A stretch of DNA of 64,000 nt from Campanula takesimana (lineage: Eukaryota; Streptophyta; Magnoliopsida; Asterales; Campanulaceae): the NCBI GenBank assembly GCA_026119855.1, contig JAOWBW010000323.1, positions 1,178,001 to 1,242,000 of the forward strand, read 5' to 3'. The position numbers and the translations under genes are program-made. Below are positions 44,633 to 56,694 of this stretch, piece after piece; positions within the stretch are counted from its first letter, which is position 1; each line of letters opens with the position of its first letter. The notes beneath the pieces are model-generated. The model did no database searches, was not told where the DNA came from, and saw nothing but the letters and a program-made list of their open reading frames with translations.

Positions 44633-44648
44633 CGTTATCAGCACGACT
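44633..44648 (+). other. Primer binding site of the old copia element
   Basis: CGTTATCAGCACGACT directly after the LTR end, the position and sequence seen in many plant copia elements (ACACGTTATCAGCACGA). Confidence 0.75.
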
Positions 44649-44707
44649 TCGTTCTAGTTCCAGATCTTGAGCTATAGCCACCGAAGTAGGTACGGTATCG
44701 GTAAGAT

Positions 44708-46136
44708 TGTTTGTCCCAAAGGGGCAACAAGGGTATGAAAAATGCTAGAGAAGGGGGGGGGATAGCGTTTTTAAATTCTTTTCAAACCCTTTTGCAAATC
44801 AATGGCTTATGAGCACAGTTCTCAAATAAGCTAAGTATAGCGCGCAGAGAGAGTGTAAAATGCACAGCGGAAGTTTAAGCAGCACCTGCGCAGGAAAAAG
44901 CTGCGCATAGATAAAAACGCGCGCGCTAAGTTTTGGCTTAAAGAGTTGGATAAAATGTTCTAAGGCAATAAGCGATAACAAACACAGCAGCAATAGCAAC
45001 AATCTAATAAGATCAAACAAAACAGTTATTCAGAAATGTTTAAGCAGGAAATAAACAGCGAGAATAATGAAGAAGCTATTTGGAGATGTTCGATCAATTA
45101 AAGATCTACGTCCTCTACCAAGATGGTTAGTCTTGGATTTTCTAATGGAGATCTTATTATATGAGAGAGTTACAAGATACAACAATGAAACACAAACTAT
45201 CTCAAAGATCTATAATCTATGAAGAGCAAATCCTAGACTAAACCGGTGTATCTCAAGAAGTAAGATCTAAATGATCGAAGCTTCAAGAGGTGTGTGTGTG
45301 TGTTCAGAAATTCTGGGCTCTATGAATCTATGAGATGAAGAGCACGAAGAAATCTGGTGATTTAAGGCTTAGGATCTGGGCAGGAGTTTGAAGGTATGAA
45401 GGTTTGAAGGTTGATCTTGAATCTGTGAATAGTAAGCAGCAATCTTCAGAACTTCAAGGATATTAGAAAGCACAAACTCTAGCAACTTGGAAATGAAGAT
45501 GAGCTGGCTATTTATAGCAGAGAGCTTAAAACTAGCCGTTGGAGCTCTGAGCAAGGACGATGAGCTGGCACAATATGATTGGTGCGCAGGTGTCCTTTAT
45601 AGCCGTTTGGGCTCTGATCAAAGTTGATGACCTGTCACAATATAATTGGTGCGCAGGTATTTATAGCCGTTGGAGCCTGAGCATGAAGACTAAAATCAAA
45701 AGCTTCTTCTAGAAGGATGACAGCTGTCTTCATTTGAAATATTTCTCTTGAGCGCGTCTCCACTGTTGGATCTACTGAGTGTGCTTGCTTTGTCGTTTCT
45801 GCACACCTTAGCACTTTTAAAAGCGTACATCTTTAAAGCGTTTTCCAAGTTAGGTGATCTGAATGTATTGAACTGAGGAAGAATGCTGCGCAGGATATAC
45901 CTGCGCAGTGGTGTCCTGCGCAGAGTAGTCCTGCGCAGTGACCACTGACACTTGGATCTTCATTCCTTTTCGCTCCAAGTCCTATATTCTAAGCCTATAC
46001 TATAAACTGGACTAAGCTAAAAATTGAAGTTATAAAACTTCTTACATAGGGTCCTAAAGTCCATAAAATATTAAATAGGTGATGGTATCAATCAATTCTA
46101 ATAAGTAGGCGGGTTAAGAAGTAAGCATACCCAACA
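44708..46136 (-). repeat. 3' LTR of the SIRE-like element (1429 bp)
   Basis: Begins TGTTTGTCCCAAAGGGGC and ends CATACCCAACA, matching 59055-60481 with scattered differences. Contains four CTGCGCAG palindromes within about 50 bases at 45890-45940. Confidence 0.95.
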
Positions 46137-46150
46137 ATCTCCCCATAAAT
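46137..46150 (-). other. Polypurine tract of the SIRE-like element
   Basis: Minus strand ATTTATGGGGAGAT directly before the 3' LTR. Confidence 0.75.
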
Positions 46151-46616
46151 GATTGATGCCATTACCTACTATAACAAAGGCAATTCATTGTACTTGATAA
46201 TAACATGTCCATAAAGATGTGAATGGCAAATCATGCCTCAAGTCAATGCATACACTAGCCAATGTCATAGATTTCTAGTCTATCCAAAAGATTAGCTTAT
46301 GAAAAGGGAAAGACAGAAATATCATTCAGCGCATACAAATAATATGAGTTTTAGTTTTAAGTATGCGTTTAAACTGAATGTTTAAACATTATGCATTGAG
46401 AATATGAGCAGTTAAGATTATGCGCATGGGTTGAAATAATGCAGTCATTGTTCCACAAACAAAGAGTTTGAATTAAACAAGGTTTTGTAAACACATGATG
46501 CGATTTTTCTCATTAAAACTTGAAGTGTAAAGAGTTGCAGATTACAAGTTTGAATAAAAAAAACAAAATGCGCACAAAAAGAAATACTTTGCGCAAAAAA
46601 AGAATTTACATAGAGC

Positions 46617-49600
46617 CTAGTCTATGTTGATCCGGTGCAAGGCTTCGCGCAGCTCATTCTGCAGACTGTTGAACTTATTCATAAGTTCAATCTTCAGTTC
46701 TTGAAATCTTTCTCTGAACGCCACAGCCTCACCAACATAGGTAGCCATTCCTCTGCGCATATCTCTGTTGTCTTCTCGCAGCTCTAGGAAGTTGGCTCTG
46801 TATTGCACTTAATGTCCCGTCATCTGGTTGAAATATGACTGCTCAGCAGTTTCAATAGTGTTGATGACGGTGGCCTGCGTTGCTTCAAGTCTTTGGTCAG
46901 TGTGGAGGCGCTGAGTGTTCACGCTGGCTTGAATATCGAACATGGATTGATCCATCCTAGCGTTGAACCCATCAGCGAAATCAGTCATCGCTTGAGTTAT
47001 GCACTCCCTGACACTTTCTATATTAAGCGCATTGGCATGCGCGGGACCACCTTGTTCCAATTTATCCAACATCATTGCTTCCATCCCTGCAAACCCTTCA
47101 TGCAACCCATCGGCCAAGATCTTGCGCAGGCGCTTAAGCATTCCTATAAACCCATCATTGATAGCGGTATAGGTGCAGACGTTTTCAAGCATCCCAGCTA
47201 TTGACTTCAATGAGTCCAGGACCATTTGGTCTAAAGCATCAGGGACGCGCTGCGCAGAGGGGCCTGCGGAGGTACTTGCCTTTGAAACATTCTCCCCTTA
47301 ATGGCATCAATCTCTAAACGCTGCGCATCAAGTTGCTCTTGGATAGCTGTCTGCGCAGTAATGAGCTGAGTCATTTGGGACTGCGCAGCAACCTGGTTGA
47401 TTTGAATGGTATTGAGAGCCTGGAGAATTTGTCGTAGATCAGCAGAGGAAGATAGAGAGGAAGTAGATACTGTAGGGACGGAAGGAATAACTTGAGCTGG
47501 AGGAGGAGAAACTTTGGGAAGAAAGTGCGTTAGAGAAGGTTGTTTGGGAGAGAGATGAATAGGATCAGCAGCAGGAGACCTATGCGTAGATGAGTGCATG
47601 CTGCTGCTATCTGTATCAGTTGTGCGCACATCCCCTTCCTTTTCACCTTCAGGAGGATTAACAGCAGCTTGCTGCGCAGCATCATCGGCCTGCGCAGACT
47701 TGGTAACTTCATCCGCATCCTCATCTTCTAAGTCCAATCCATCATGAAGAACAGAGGTGCCATGTTGAGTATTTCTAACCGGAATATTTAGGCATTGAAA
47801 GGCACTTGATGATGGTTCAGGACAAGGAGGAGCCGCAGCTTTGGGCAGTCCCTTCGCAGTGCTGCACACAACTTGTTTCTTGCGTGGAGTTCGAAGAGGA
47901 TCATCCTTAGCTGGTGCAGCAGCAGCGGCCTTGGCAGGCGTACCGGAGACGGGAAAAGCTTCATCCATCCAATCATCACTATCTCCTGTACCCTGAGCAG
48001 GAGGTGCTTCAGCAGCCTTTGGATCTTGCTCCCCCTGCGCGGTATCATCCGCAGCATCAGCAGCAGTCTCATCCATTCGAGACTCGCTGTCTTCTTCAAC
48101 CATAGCCGCCGCAAGAGGAAGTCTGGTAAATGCAGACTTTTTATTGGTTTTAGCAGGAGAGGGAGCAGGCGCAGGAGGATCTTTGCGCTTCTTTGAAGGC
48201 TTGGGAGCAGGGGCGGTAAATCAGATCCAATTTTATTGCCAGCAGTTGATCTGACATTTGGGATTTCCTTCACTTTTTCTGGCGCAGGATCTGCAATACC
48301 TTTGCCTTTGCGCTTTGCCTGCGCAGCAGCAGTTTCAGGTTCAGCAGGCTCAGTGGCCTTTGAAGGCTGCGCGGCAGTTTTCTTTGCCTTGGGTTGAGGG
48401 GCTTCAACATCATCATCACTATCAACCCAATCTTCCTTGTCTGGGCTGGTGTCCTTGTTCCAGATCTTGCGATAATCACTGCGACCAATTTCATTGCGCA
48501 GAGAGTAGAGATGAGAGATGGAATAGGTCTTGGTGCACGGAACTTTGAGATCAGGACGCTTCTGCACGAAGGTGCGCAGCTCAGAGACGTTCATCAGAAA
48601 CTTGGATAGTAGCCTACAGTGAGTTCTGTACTTAGCTACTTTCTTGTCCATGCGCTTGTCATAGCTCTCCGATGCATCCCATAGCTCATAAAAAAGAACT
48701 GAGAACCAGTCTAGAGCATCGCCATTATAAACCGCAGCGCAATAAGCCCACTGCTTGGAAATGAACTTGCCCTTATTTCCATTTTTGCAGTTTACTGAGT
48801 CGCCAATAATGGTGCACAGGTGATACATCACCTCACCAAATTCCTTGCGATCATGAACGCTCCATTTCTTTACAAGAGAGGGTTCCCCAACCAGTTTCTG
48901 CACAAGCTTGTTTTGTTTAGCTTCAGAATAGGCTTCTGGCGCATCATCAACATTAAATCCGCAAAGCTTTTTAAGTAACGCAGGAACAATGCGCACTGAG
49001 TAATTCCGAACAACTGAGCGGATAACGTCAATCTTTTCTCGAGTTTGCTTGTGCATCATGGTGACTCTTTTTGCATTTTCAAAGAACTCGTCTACAAGAG
49101 AGGGGACATAGAAGTCCTGAGCAAGTGTAAAGAGAGGTAAGATGCCGGAAGAATCCATAAGATGAACAATCCTGCGTCCGACAGCGTCTTTATGTAGCGC
49201 AGCAAGATCTAGTTCCCAGCCTTGTAGGAAATAAAAGAATTCTGCGCAAAATAAGAAATAGTTTAGACAAGAATTACGCATGGAGCGAAGCGCATGCGCA
49301 GATACACGTATGCGCAGCATCTCCATAGGGAACAAATGTAAAATTTATGCGCAAAAACGCAAACACTAAGAAATTTTAGGCGACCTAAATCAAAGAAAAA
49401 AAAAAGAACTTGATGAACACGGAATAATAAAAATATGAACACCAAGAACACCAAAAATCAAAGTTTGACCAAAAAGGACAAAAAAACATATCGAAATAAC
49501 CGCATTTCAGAGACGAAAAACGACTAAGAAACCAAGATTTCCAAAAACAAAACATTAAGCCCAGAAATCGAGAATAACTGTTCGATGCCTTGGTGGTTTT

Positions 49601-49911
49601 CGAACGAAATTTTTTGCAGAAAACATATGAAAACAGTACTGATCGTGAAATAAAGTACATACAAATGTAGATCAGAGAGAGACGAACTCAAAAAAACAGA
49701 CGATTTTAAAAATGATTAACAGATGAGAGAAAAATCGAAAAAGGGAGTTTTAAGAACTTGAGACTTAACAATGGCGGATTGACTGAAAATGAGTTTAAGG
49801 GTCAGAAATTGTTACCATGTCGTCAACAGTCTTAGCTTCCGTAGGAGGAACCTCTTCAACCGGTTCATGGACCTCACCAACTGCCTTAGCTTTTGATTTT
49901 CGGGGAGCCAT
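46617..49911 (-). pseudogene. SIRE env-like (third) open region, broken
   Basis: A run of open stretches after pol on the minus strand: a start at 49909-49911 (MAPRKSKAKAVGEV), the main part 49335-47788 (open to about 48230, then frameshifted), 48103-47231, 47225-46809 and 46808-46617. The central part has LAQDFYVPSLVDEFFENAKR, AVYNGDALDWFSVLFYELWD and a basic/acidic linker; the C-terminal part has heptad-like helices (RANFLELREDNRDMRRG). This layout, long and C-terminally coiled-coil, is that of the env-like frame of SIRE/Maximus elements, whose function is unproven. I see no convincing membrane anchor. GT/AG-like sites at about 49814 and 49244 suggest an intron, but the phases do not match in this copy. 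Confidence 0.7.
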
Positions 49912-50159
49912 TTTAAATGGAACAAGGGTTTTTGAAAAAAGGGAAGAGAGAGAAGAGTTTTGCAGAGATAGAAATAAAAGTCAAGGAGAGAAGAAAAGAA
50001 AAGGAAATGATTGGGAGGTGGAGAGTAGGTTGCAGAGGAGAAAAAAAGGATGAATTTGTGAAAGAGGAGAGAGCAGGAAAGAAAGAAAAAGAGAAGAGTC
50101 AAAAGGGATTTATACCAAAAAGGGAAAAGGCGCATGACGTCAGCGAGGCGGTTTGGTGA

Positions 50160-50715
50160 AAGACGGCGAATTTGGTGAAAAAAACGCAGAGGCGCATGAT
50201 AACAAAGTGACGTGGCCGAATAGGGAACGCGCGTGCGCAGTCCTGACGCACGCGTGTGTAAGTAGGTCTAGGCAGGTCACAGTCATATCAACTCCCTCAT
50301 AAATGTTGATCAGGAATTCTAACAGACGCTATCATTAATGGCCGTATGCATTTAATGATAATGGGACATGCGCAGGGGCAAAAGCGTAATTTCCCAAGAA
50401 ATTTCAAAAATAAGGCGAGGGAAAATTTTAATTGCACAAGTACCCTTGTGAACTAAGCGTTGACTTTTCAGTCAGGGACCTAAGTGCAATTTCTAATAAA
50501 TAGAAGACTTACATGCGATCCACGAAGTGTGCGCATGTTAAAATCATGCGCCGAGCTTTGAATAGCGCAATAGATGCTTAAAACAAATTAACATTAGTAT
50601 CATGCGCAAATGAAGTACTGCGCAGGGGTTGCGCAGAAGCATGGATCTTGACCTATGATGAACATTTTATCAAGCAAACACATGATTATTAGTATTAACA
50701 AATCATATGGACAGG
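50160..50715. other. Non-coding spacer between pol and the env-like region
   Basis: Unusually rich in GCGC-containing words (TGCGCAGG, ATGCGCAAAT, GGAACGCGCGTGCGCAG). It is the likely leader of the env-like region's transcript, if one exists. No coding sequence. Confidence 0.5.
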
Positions 50716-51390
50716 TTAGCTAAGTTCAAGCATACCCATTTCTCCTCTCAAGAATACAAATCTCTTTGCGTCAAGAGCCTTTGTAAGAATATCAGCAATT
50801 TGATTATCTGTGCCCACGTGCTCTAAATGAATGTTTCCTTTTTCCACGTGATCTTTGAGAAAGTGATATTTGATGTCGATGTGCTTTGTCTTTGAATGCA
50901 TGACAGGATTGTTGGAGACAGCTATGGTGGACATATCATCGCAGAATATTGGGCAGTTTGCTTCATGAATTCCATAGTCCACTAATTGTTGCTTCATCCA
51001 TAGGATTTGGCAGCAGCAGCCCCCAGCAGCAATGTATTCAGCTTCTATAGTGGAGATGGACACAGCATCTTGTTTCTTGCTTGCCCACGCAACAAGTCGA
51101 TTTCCAAGGAAATGACAAGTGCCACTTGTGCTCTTCCTGTCAATTGTGCATGCTGCGTAATCTGCATCTGAATAACCTAGCAAATCGAAATTCGAATATT
51201 TGGTGTACCAAAGTCCAAGGTTAATAGTTCTAGAAAGATAACGAATAATCCGTTTAACAGCAGTTAAGTGCGCTTCTCTAGGGTCCGCTTGATAGCGCGC
51301 GCAGACACAAACACTGAACATAATATCTGGCCTACTAGCAGTAAGATAAAGGAGAGAGCCAATCATACCCTGATATAAAGTTTGATCCAC
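50716..51390 (-). pseudogene. SIRE-like RNase H region
   Basis: A 224-codon open part of pol: YQGMIGSLLYLTASRPDIMF (end of RT/connection), LLGYSDADYAACTIDRKSTS (first RNase H Asp), STIEAEYIAAGGCCCQILWM (the Glu), and the late motifs KTKHIDIKYHFL and DILTKAL. It is cut from RT by a ~62-bp tandem duplication (TTTGATCCACTTTCTTACC at 51381 and 51443) that throws out the frame. Confidence 0.9.
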
Positions 51391-51472
51391 TTTCTTACCT
51401 TTAAGTCTTTGTCTAGCTATTGCCCGTGATTGGAGTAAGCAGTTTGATCCACTTTCTTACCTTTTAAGTCAA
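51380..51472. repeat. 62-bp tandem duplication inside pol
   Basis: GTTTGATCCACTTTCTTACC occurs at 51380 and 51442; the repeated stretch interrupts the RT-RNase H junction. Confidence 0.8.
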
Positions 51473-51527
51473 TTGCTGGCCATTGGAGTGTCGTATGCTT
51501 TAGCATTCTCAAGTCCAAATTTCTTGA

Positions 51528-53066
51528 TCAAGTCTTTGTGTACTTGGCTTGATTTATGAAGATGCCATCATTCAATTGCTTGATTTGAAGCCCGAGGAAG
51601 AATGTGAGTTCTCCCATCATGCTCATCTCAAACTTGCTTTTCATGAGCTTCTCAAAGCGCTTACAAAGTAACTCATTAGTAGAACCAAATATAATATCAT
51701 CGACATAAATTTGAACAAGTAAAGAATGATCATTATACTTAGCAATAAAAAGAGTTGTATCGATTTTACCGCGCTTGAAGCCTTTCTCTAGCAGGAATTT
51801 TGATAGAGTATCGTACCATGCTCTTGGAGCTTGCTTAAGTCCATAAAAAGCTTTCTGAAGTTTGAAGACGTGATTTGGATATCTGCTATCTTCAAATCCA
51901 GGAGGTTGAGCTACGAAGACCGTTTCTTGAAGTTCACCGTTGAGAAATGCGATATTCACATCCATTTGATAAAGCTTGATTTTTTTGTGAGAGGCATAAG
52001 CTAAGAAAATTCTGATAGCTTCTAGTCTTGCCACAGGCGCAAAAGTTTCATCATAGTCGATTCCTTCTTCTTGCCTATAGCCTTGCGCAACCAACCTAGC
52101 TTTGTTTCTGGTGATGCTTCCATTCTCATCCATCTTGTTTCTGAATACCCATTTTGTACCAATAACGCCTTGATCATGAGGTCTGGGTACTAAGGTCCAA
52201 ACCTTGCAGCGCTCAAATTGGTTAAGCTCTTCTTGCATAGCAGTAACCCAGCTTGAATCTTGGAGCGCTTCATCAATCTTCTTTGGTTCAATTTGAGAGA
52301 TAAAGGAGTGATATTCATCATCAAAGTTTGATGCTCTCCTAGTACGAACCCCTACATTGAGATCACCAATGATGTTTGAAGTTGGATGATCTCTAACTTC
52401 ACGAACCTCGGGAGGTAAGTCAGGTTGAGTAGTAGGAATACGAAGATCTTCAATGGGTACTTCATTTGTTCCAGCATCAAGGTCATCGAATGTGATTTGC
52501 TGAAGCGGAGAAACATTATGCGCAGGAGGAGGTGTTTGCGCATCAGGAGTCGTCACTTCTGGCACAGCATCTGGTGTATGCGCATGAGATGGACTTGCTT
52601 GATTCTGATTTTGATAATCATTCTGCGCAGGTGCAGTTTGAGGCTGTGTACCTATCTCATCATTCTCAATAGAATCATCAGAATCATTTGGAGCCAAATA
52701 TGGCTTAAGGAGAGAATGCTCTTCAAAAGTAATATGTACAGATTCTACAATTACTAGAGTAGTTCTATTAAAAACACGAAAAGCTTTAGAATGTTTGGCA
52801 TACCCAACAAAAATACCTTCATCTGCGTTGGCATCGAATTTACCTCTATGATCTTTTCCGTTGTAAAGGATATAGCATTTGCAGCCAAAGATCTTGAAGA
52901 AAGCAATGTTGGGCGCTCTTCCTCTCCATAGCTCATATGGAGTCTTGTTGTGGGATTTGTTGATGAGGGATCTATTCTGAGTAAAGCAAGCAGTGTTGAC
53001 AGCTTCTCCCCAGAAGTACTTTGGAAGCTTAGCTTCTGCTATCATTGTTTTTCCAGCCTCAATCAA
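51528..53066 (-). pseudogene. SIRE-like integrase C-terminal part and reverse transcriptase
   Basis: A 512-codon stretch. It starts at the end of the integrase core (IEAGKTMIAEAKLPKYFWGE), passes the copia-specific GKCKCY-like region (FKIFGCKCYILYNG), an acidic/Pro-rich linker, then RT: WVFRNKMDENGSITRNKARL, QMDVNIAFLNGEL, QAPRAWYDTL and the catalytic YVDDIIFGS box. Active-site residues are present. It is separated from the N-terminal integrase by a one-base frameshift at an A-run near 53078 and from RNase H by a duplication. Confidence 0.93.
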
Positions 53067-53968
53067 CGTGCGATTCTTTTTTCCACAACGCCATTTTGTT
53101 GAGGAACTCCAGCAGCAGAGAAATTGTGATCAATTCCATGGTCATCGCAGTATTGAGCAACACCGTTATTCTTAAATTCAGTTCCGTTGTCTGATCTAAC
53201 GCTCACGATGTCGTCTTCCTTTTGAGTTTGGAGCTTTCGAAATAGCGCAGTCAAGATATCATAGCAGTCATCTTTGGATATCATCATTTCGACCCATGTG
53301 TATCTTGAGTAGTCATCCACCACAACTAAAGTATACTTGTTTCCTCCAATGCTCGCGGTGGTGACAGGTCCAAACAAGTCCATGTGAAGCAGTTGTAAAC
53401 ATTTGGAAGTTGAGGAGGCAATCTTGCTAGAGAAAGACTGCTTAGGTTGTTTACCGAGCTGGCATGCTGCGCATTTTCTGTCATGATGGTCAGCTACTTT
53501 GGGAAGTCCTTTGACAATATTTTCCCTTCTTAGCTTAGCCAAATACTTGAAGTTCAAATGACTCAAGCGCTTATGCCATAGCCAGCTGCTTTCACTTACA
53601 TTCTTTGCTACAAAACAGAGATTAGTGATAGAATCTATAGCAGTAAGATCAATAATGTAAACATTAGTCTTACGAGTCCCTGTGAGCAAAGTTAGTCCAG
53701 ATATGCCATCTTTGATATAGCAGTGCGTTGCAGTGAAGTGACATTCCAATCCTTTATCGCAGAATTGTGATATGGAGAGCAGGTTGTGCTTGAGACCTTC
53801 TACGAGCGCAACTTTATCAATGCATACTTTATCTTTTCTGATTTTTCCATATCCAAATATGTGCCCTTTGTTGTTATCTCCAAAAGTTACAGAGGGACCT
53901 CTTCCTTCATGCACATCTTCAAGAGCGGTGACATCTCCAGTCATGTGTCTAGAGCATCCACTGTCGAG
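53063..53968 (-). pseudogene. SIRE-like protease end and integrase core
   Basis: Begins with the protease active site YLDSGCSRHMTGD (Asp-Ser-Gly at about 53952-53963), only a few bases from the solo LTR insertion. Then ISQFCDKGLECHF, the integrase zinc-binding HKRLSHLNFKYL...CAACQLGKQ, and the core with Asp in LLHMDLFGP, Asp in VRSDNGTEF and Glu in QQNGVVEKR. It ends at a frameshift right after that Glu. The N-terminal part of the protease is upstream of the inserted LTR or lost. Confidence 0.92.
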
Positions 53969-55564
53969 GTACCATATATGTCGCGCCCCAGACCCGTGGT
54001 CCTACTTGGCCCCACGCTCGGGACACGATTGGAAGACGTTATAAAACACCTTTAGAAATTTTTTCGAAATATACTTCCATAAAGTTTAACAAATCCACAC
54101 TTGAAGTTCAAAGACTTCCACTGACTTTCAAACAAACTTTCACAAACGAAACTATTTAGCCCGAAGGCTTACAAACCTTTATACAAATGTACTCACACCA
54201 ACATTATCCAAAATATAGGTGTTACAAGACGATGAAGTCAAGGAAACTCTACCCAAAAGGTTATACATTTATGTAATGTAACCTTGACAAAACAAAACCC
54301 AACTCTTACCACTTTCAACGTCCTCCCGTGCCAACGTGTCCTATCCCCTGGACTTGCTTTTATCTAAAACAGTAAACAAATAAGGGGTGAGAATGAATCT
54401 CAGTAAGCTACTAAAATGCAACTACGTTACATGCTGATATGATAATCATAAAGAAACAATATCAACAAATAATCATATAGCATATAGCACATAACATGAG
54501 AGGCTCCCTATCGCCAACCGTCCCATACCGGTTGGAAATAACGACCAACTCATCATACAACACATAGTGTAGGAGTAAACACTCCTACGAGAATACAAGC
54601 CAAGGTTTACCGAAGTAACATAACCATCTGAGAATACCTTCTGAGAAAACCAGTTGAGAAAACCATATGAGCAGCATAAATAGCTGAAGCCGGGATCCCG
54701 AAAACCAAATCATAACCATAATAACCAAAGTTCTCGAATCAAACATAACCATCTGAGAGGTATCAACAAAGCAGCACAATGGCTGAAGCCGGTTCCGGAA
54801 CCAAACAATCACAACAACAACAATAGCGGGAGAAAATGACACAAAGTCATACCCCTAAATGCTCACGCGAGGGAGCGAGTTCATCCCATCCAAGGCCAAT
54901 CTGGACTGGGGAAATAGGTCCAGTGGAAAAGCCTTATAGTGAACTTGGCTAGTGTGCCACTATAATTCTTTCCACCTCCACTCGATAACACACAAAACCA
55001 GTTGGACTTTCAACAAAGAGCACAGTAATAAATACTTGCTAAAACAACAACAACCGGGGCAATGATTTTAAAATAAAGAACCAAGTCAAACACATCAAAA
55101 GATGCAACCACGTTACTCATAAAAGAGTTCACAACATTGACATTAGGTCACAACACAATCCTTTATTAATGACATTAAGTCAAACAACAATCTTGCACAC
55201 ACTTGAACACAATCCTCAACAACCAAGTATGTCGAACCCATTTCTCACACAAGGGATTCCAAAGTAAGAAATCCTACGAAATCATCATAAAGATGTACCA
55301 CACTTAAAATGAACCTAAACGGTTACATTATTCCAAACTCGATCACAAAGGACCAACTCTACAACAACGGACCATTAATACTCTTTTTGTTATTAAACAC
55401 CTACTGGATTTCCGTAATATAATATTTAGAACCCAACTGAATAAACCACCTCATCACGTAGTACACAAGAAGAGCTTCGAAACGATAGTTTACACGACTA
55501 AATCGGAGTCCGTATGAAGAAGTTATGGCCTCCGGAAGGTTGAACCATTTTCTGGGAAAAGTGT

Positions 55565-55672
55565 GCGATCGCCCAAAAATAGTGTGAGGCCGCCCAAAAC
55601 ACTCAATTAAGGCCAAATTGCTCCAGAAAGAGTGTGCGATCTCCCACAAAAAGTGTGCAACCGCCCAACCTC
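55565..55672. repeat. Diverged GGTCGCCC-type motif cluster in the solo LTR
   Basis: GTGTGCGATCGCCCAAAA, GTGTGAGGCCGCCCAAAA, GTGTGCGATCTCCCACAA and GTGTGCAACCGCCCAACC are four units at the same relative place as the palindromes in the 335-11820 LTRs. Here the left half of each palindrome has decayed or differs. Confidence 0.75.
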
Positions 55673-55699
55673 CAAGTGTATCAAATTGCACTCCTTTCG

Positions 55700-55880
55700 T
55701 TTCACCGTCTCACAAGTATAAGTATAATTTTTTAATATACTAATATACTCATTTAGGATACTTTCATTCATTTCCCCGTCCCACGAATAATAGTATAATT
55801 TTTATAATATACTTATTTAACATTTAACTCAAGTTAATATTTTACCGTCCCACGAGTAGGAGTATATTTTCAAACACTTA
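55700..55880. repeat. Three ~70-bp degenerate tandem units
   Basis: CCGT(C/T)(C/T)CACGA(A/G)TA-type starts at about 55705, 55776 and 55845, each followed by AGTATA(A/T)TTTTT. Confidence 0.6.
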
Positions 55881-56694
55881 TACTAACATTATCAAGTATA
55901 TAAACATACTCCATATACATCCTTGTAACCAAGTCACTTACCCTGTATAATTATACTCCCTTTGTCCCAAATAACAAGTATCACAAATAAATTCCTTTCA
56001 CAATAATTTCACCACATATCACACATATAGCAAATATATGACCATTTTACTATTTAAGGGGAATTAGTAACTTACCTATTTCCTGAAAAAGTATCGCATA
56101 AATATATTTTGTTCGGGTAGAAATGACCTACTCAACGCCCTGATCATTTTTATATAATTAGTTTTTGAAACGGATAAGTAATTAAAATGAACTAAATCGA
56201 AATAGGACGAACTTACCATTTTCTTTTTCTTCTACGATGAACAACAGAGAAAGTAGAAAATAAAGTGTGTGTGTGTGTGGAATGATCTACGCAGAGAATG
56301 AGGGATAACTATGCTTTTATAAAAATCTTTAATCCAATTTACACTTTGGTCCTCCAACTTTCAAGTTGAGCAATTAACCCCCTAAACTTTAAAGTTACAC
56401 TTTAGACCCTAAAGTTTTAACTTAATCATTTAACTCCTTTAACCATTATTACTATTAACCAAATAAATAACACAATTAAGCAAATAATATAAGCAAGTCA
56501 TGAAAATATTTTCTAATACATAAAATGCACACATAATGTCAAATTAAAATTCCCAAAAATATAAAATAAATAGGGACGGGTTTTGGGGTCGTTACAATAT
56601 ATGCGCTTTAGCTTGTGAAGAGTGCGCAGTGAAGCAGGAGACCTGAAAGATAGACATTAAAGACGCAGGTCCCCTTTATTCTTGGGTCCTAGAG

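Larger units (their letters stand above)
53979..56596. mobile_element. Gypsy-type solo LTR inserted in the SIRE-like element (2618 bp)
   Basis: TGTCGCGCCCCAGACCCGTG at the left, GGGTCGTTACA at the right, with the exact duplication ATATA (53974-53978, 56597-56601) and no interior. It is related to the LTRs of the 335-11820 element: the same start, the same GGGGTGAGA(T/A)...AATCTCA(A/G)TAAGC(C/T)AC segment, and degenerate GGTCGCCCAAAA-type motifs at about 55565-55670. It is the youngest layer of the three-element nest. Confidence 0.92.
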
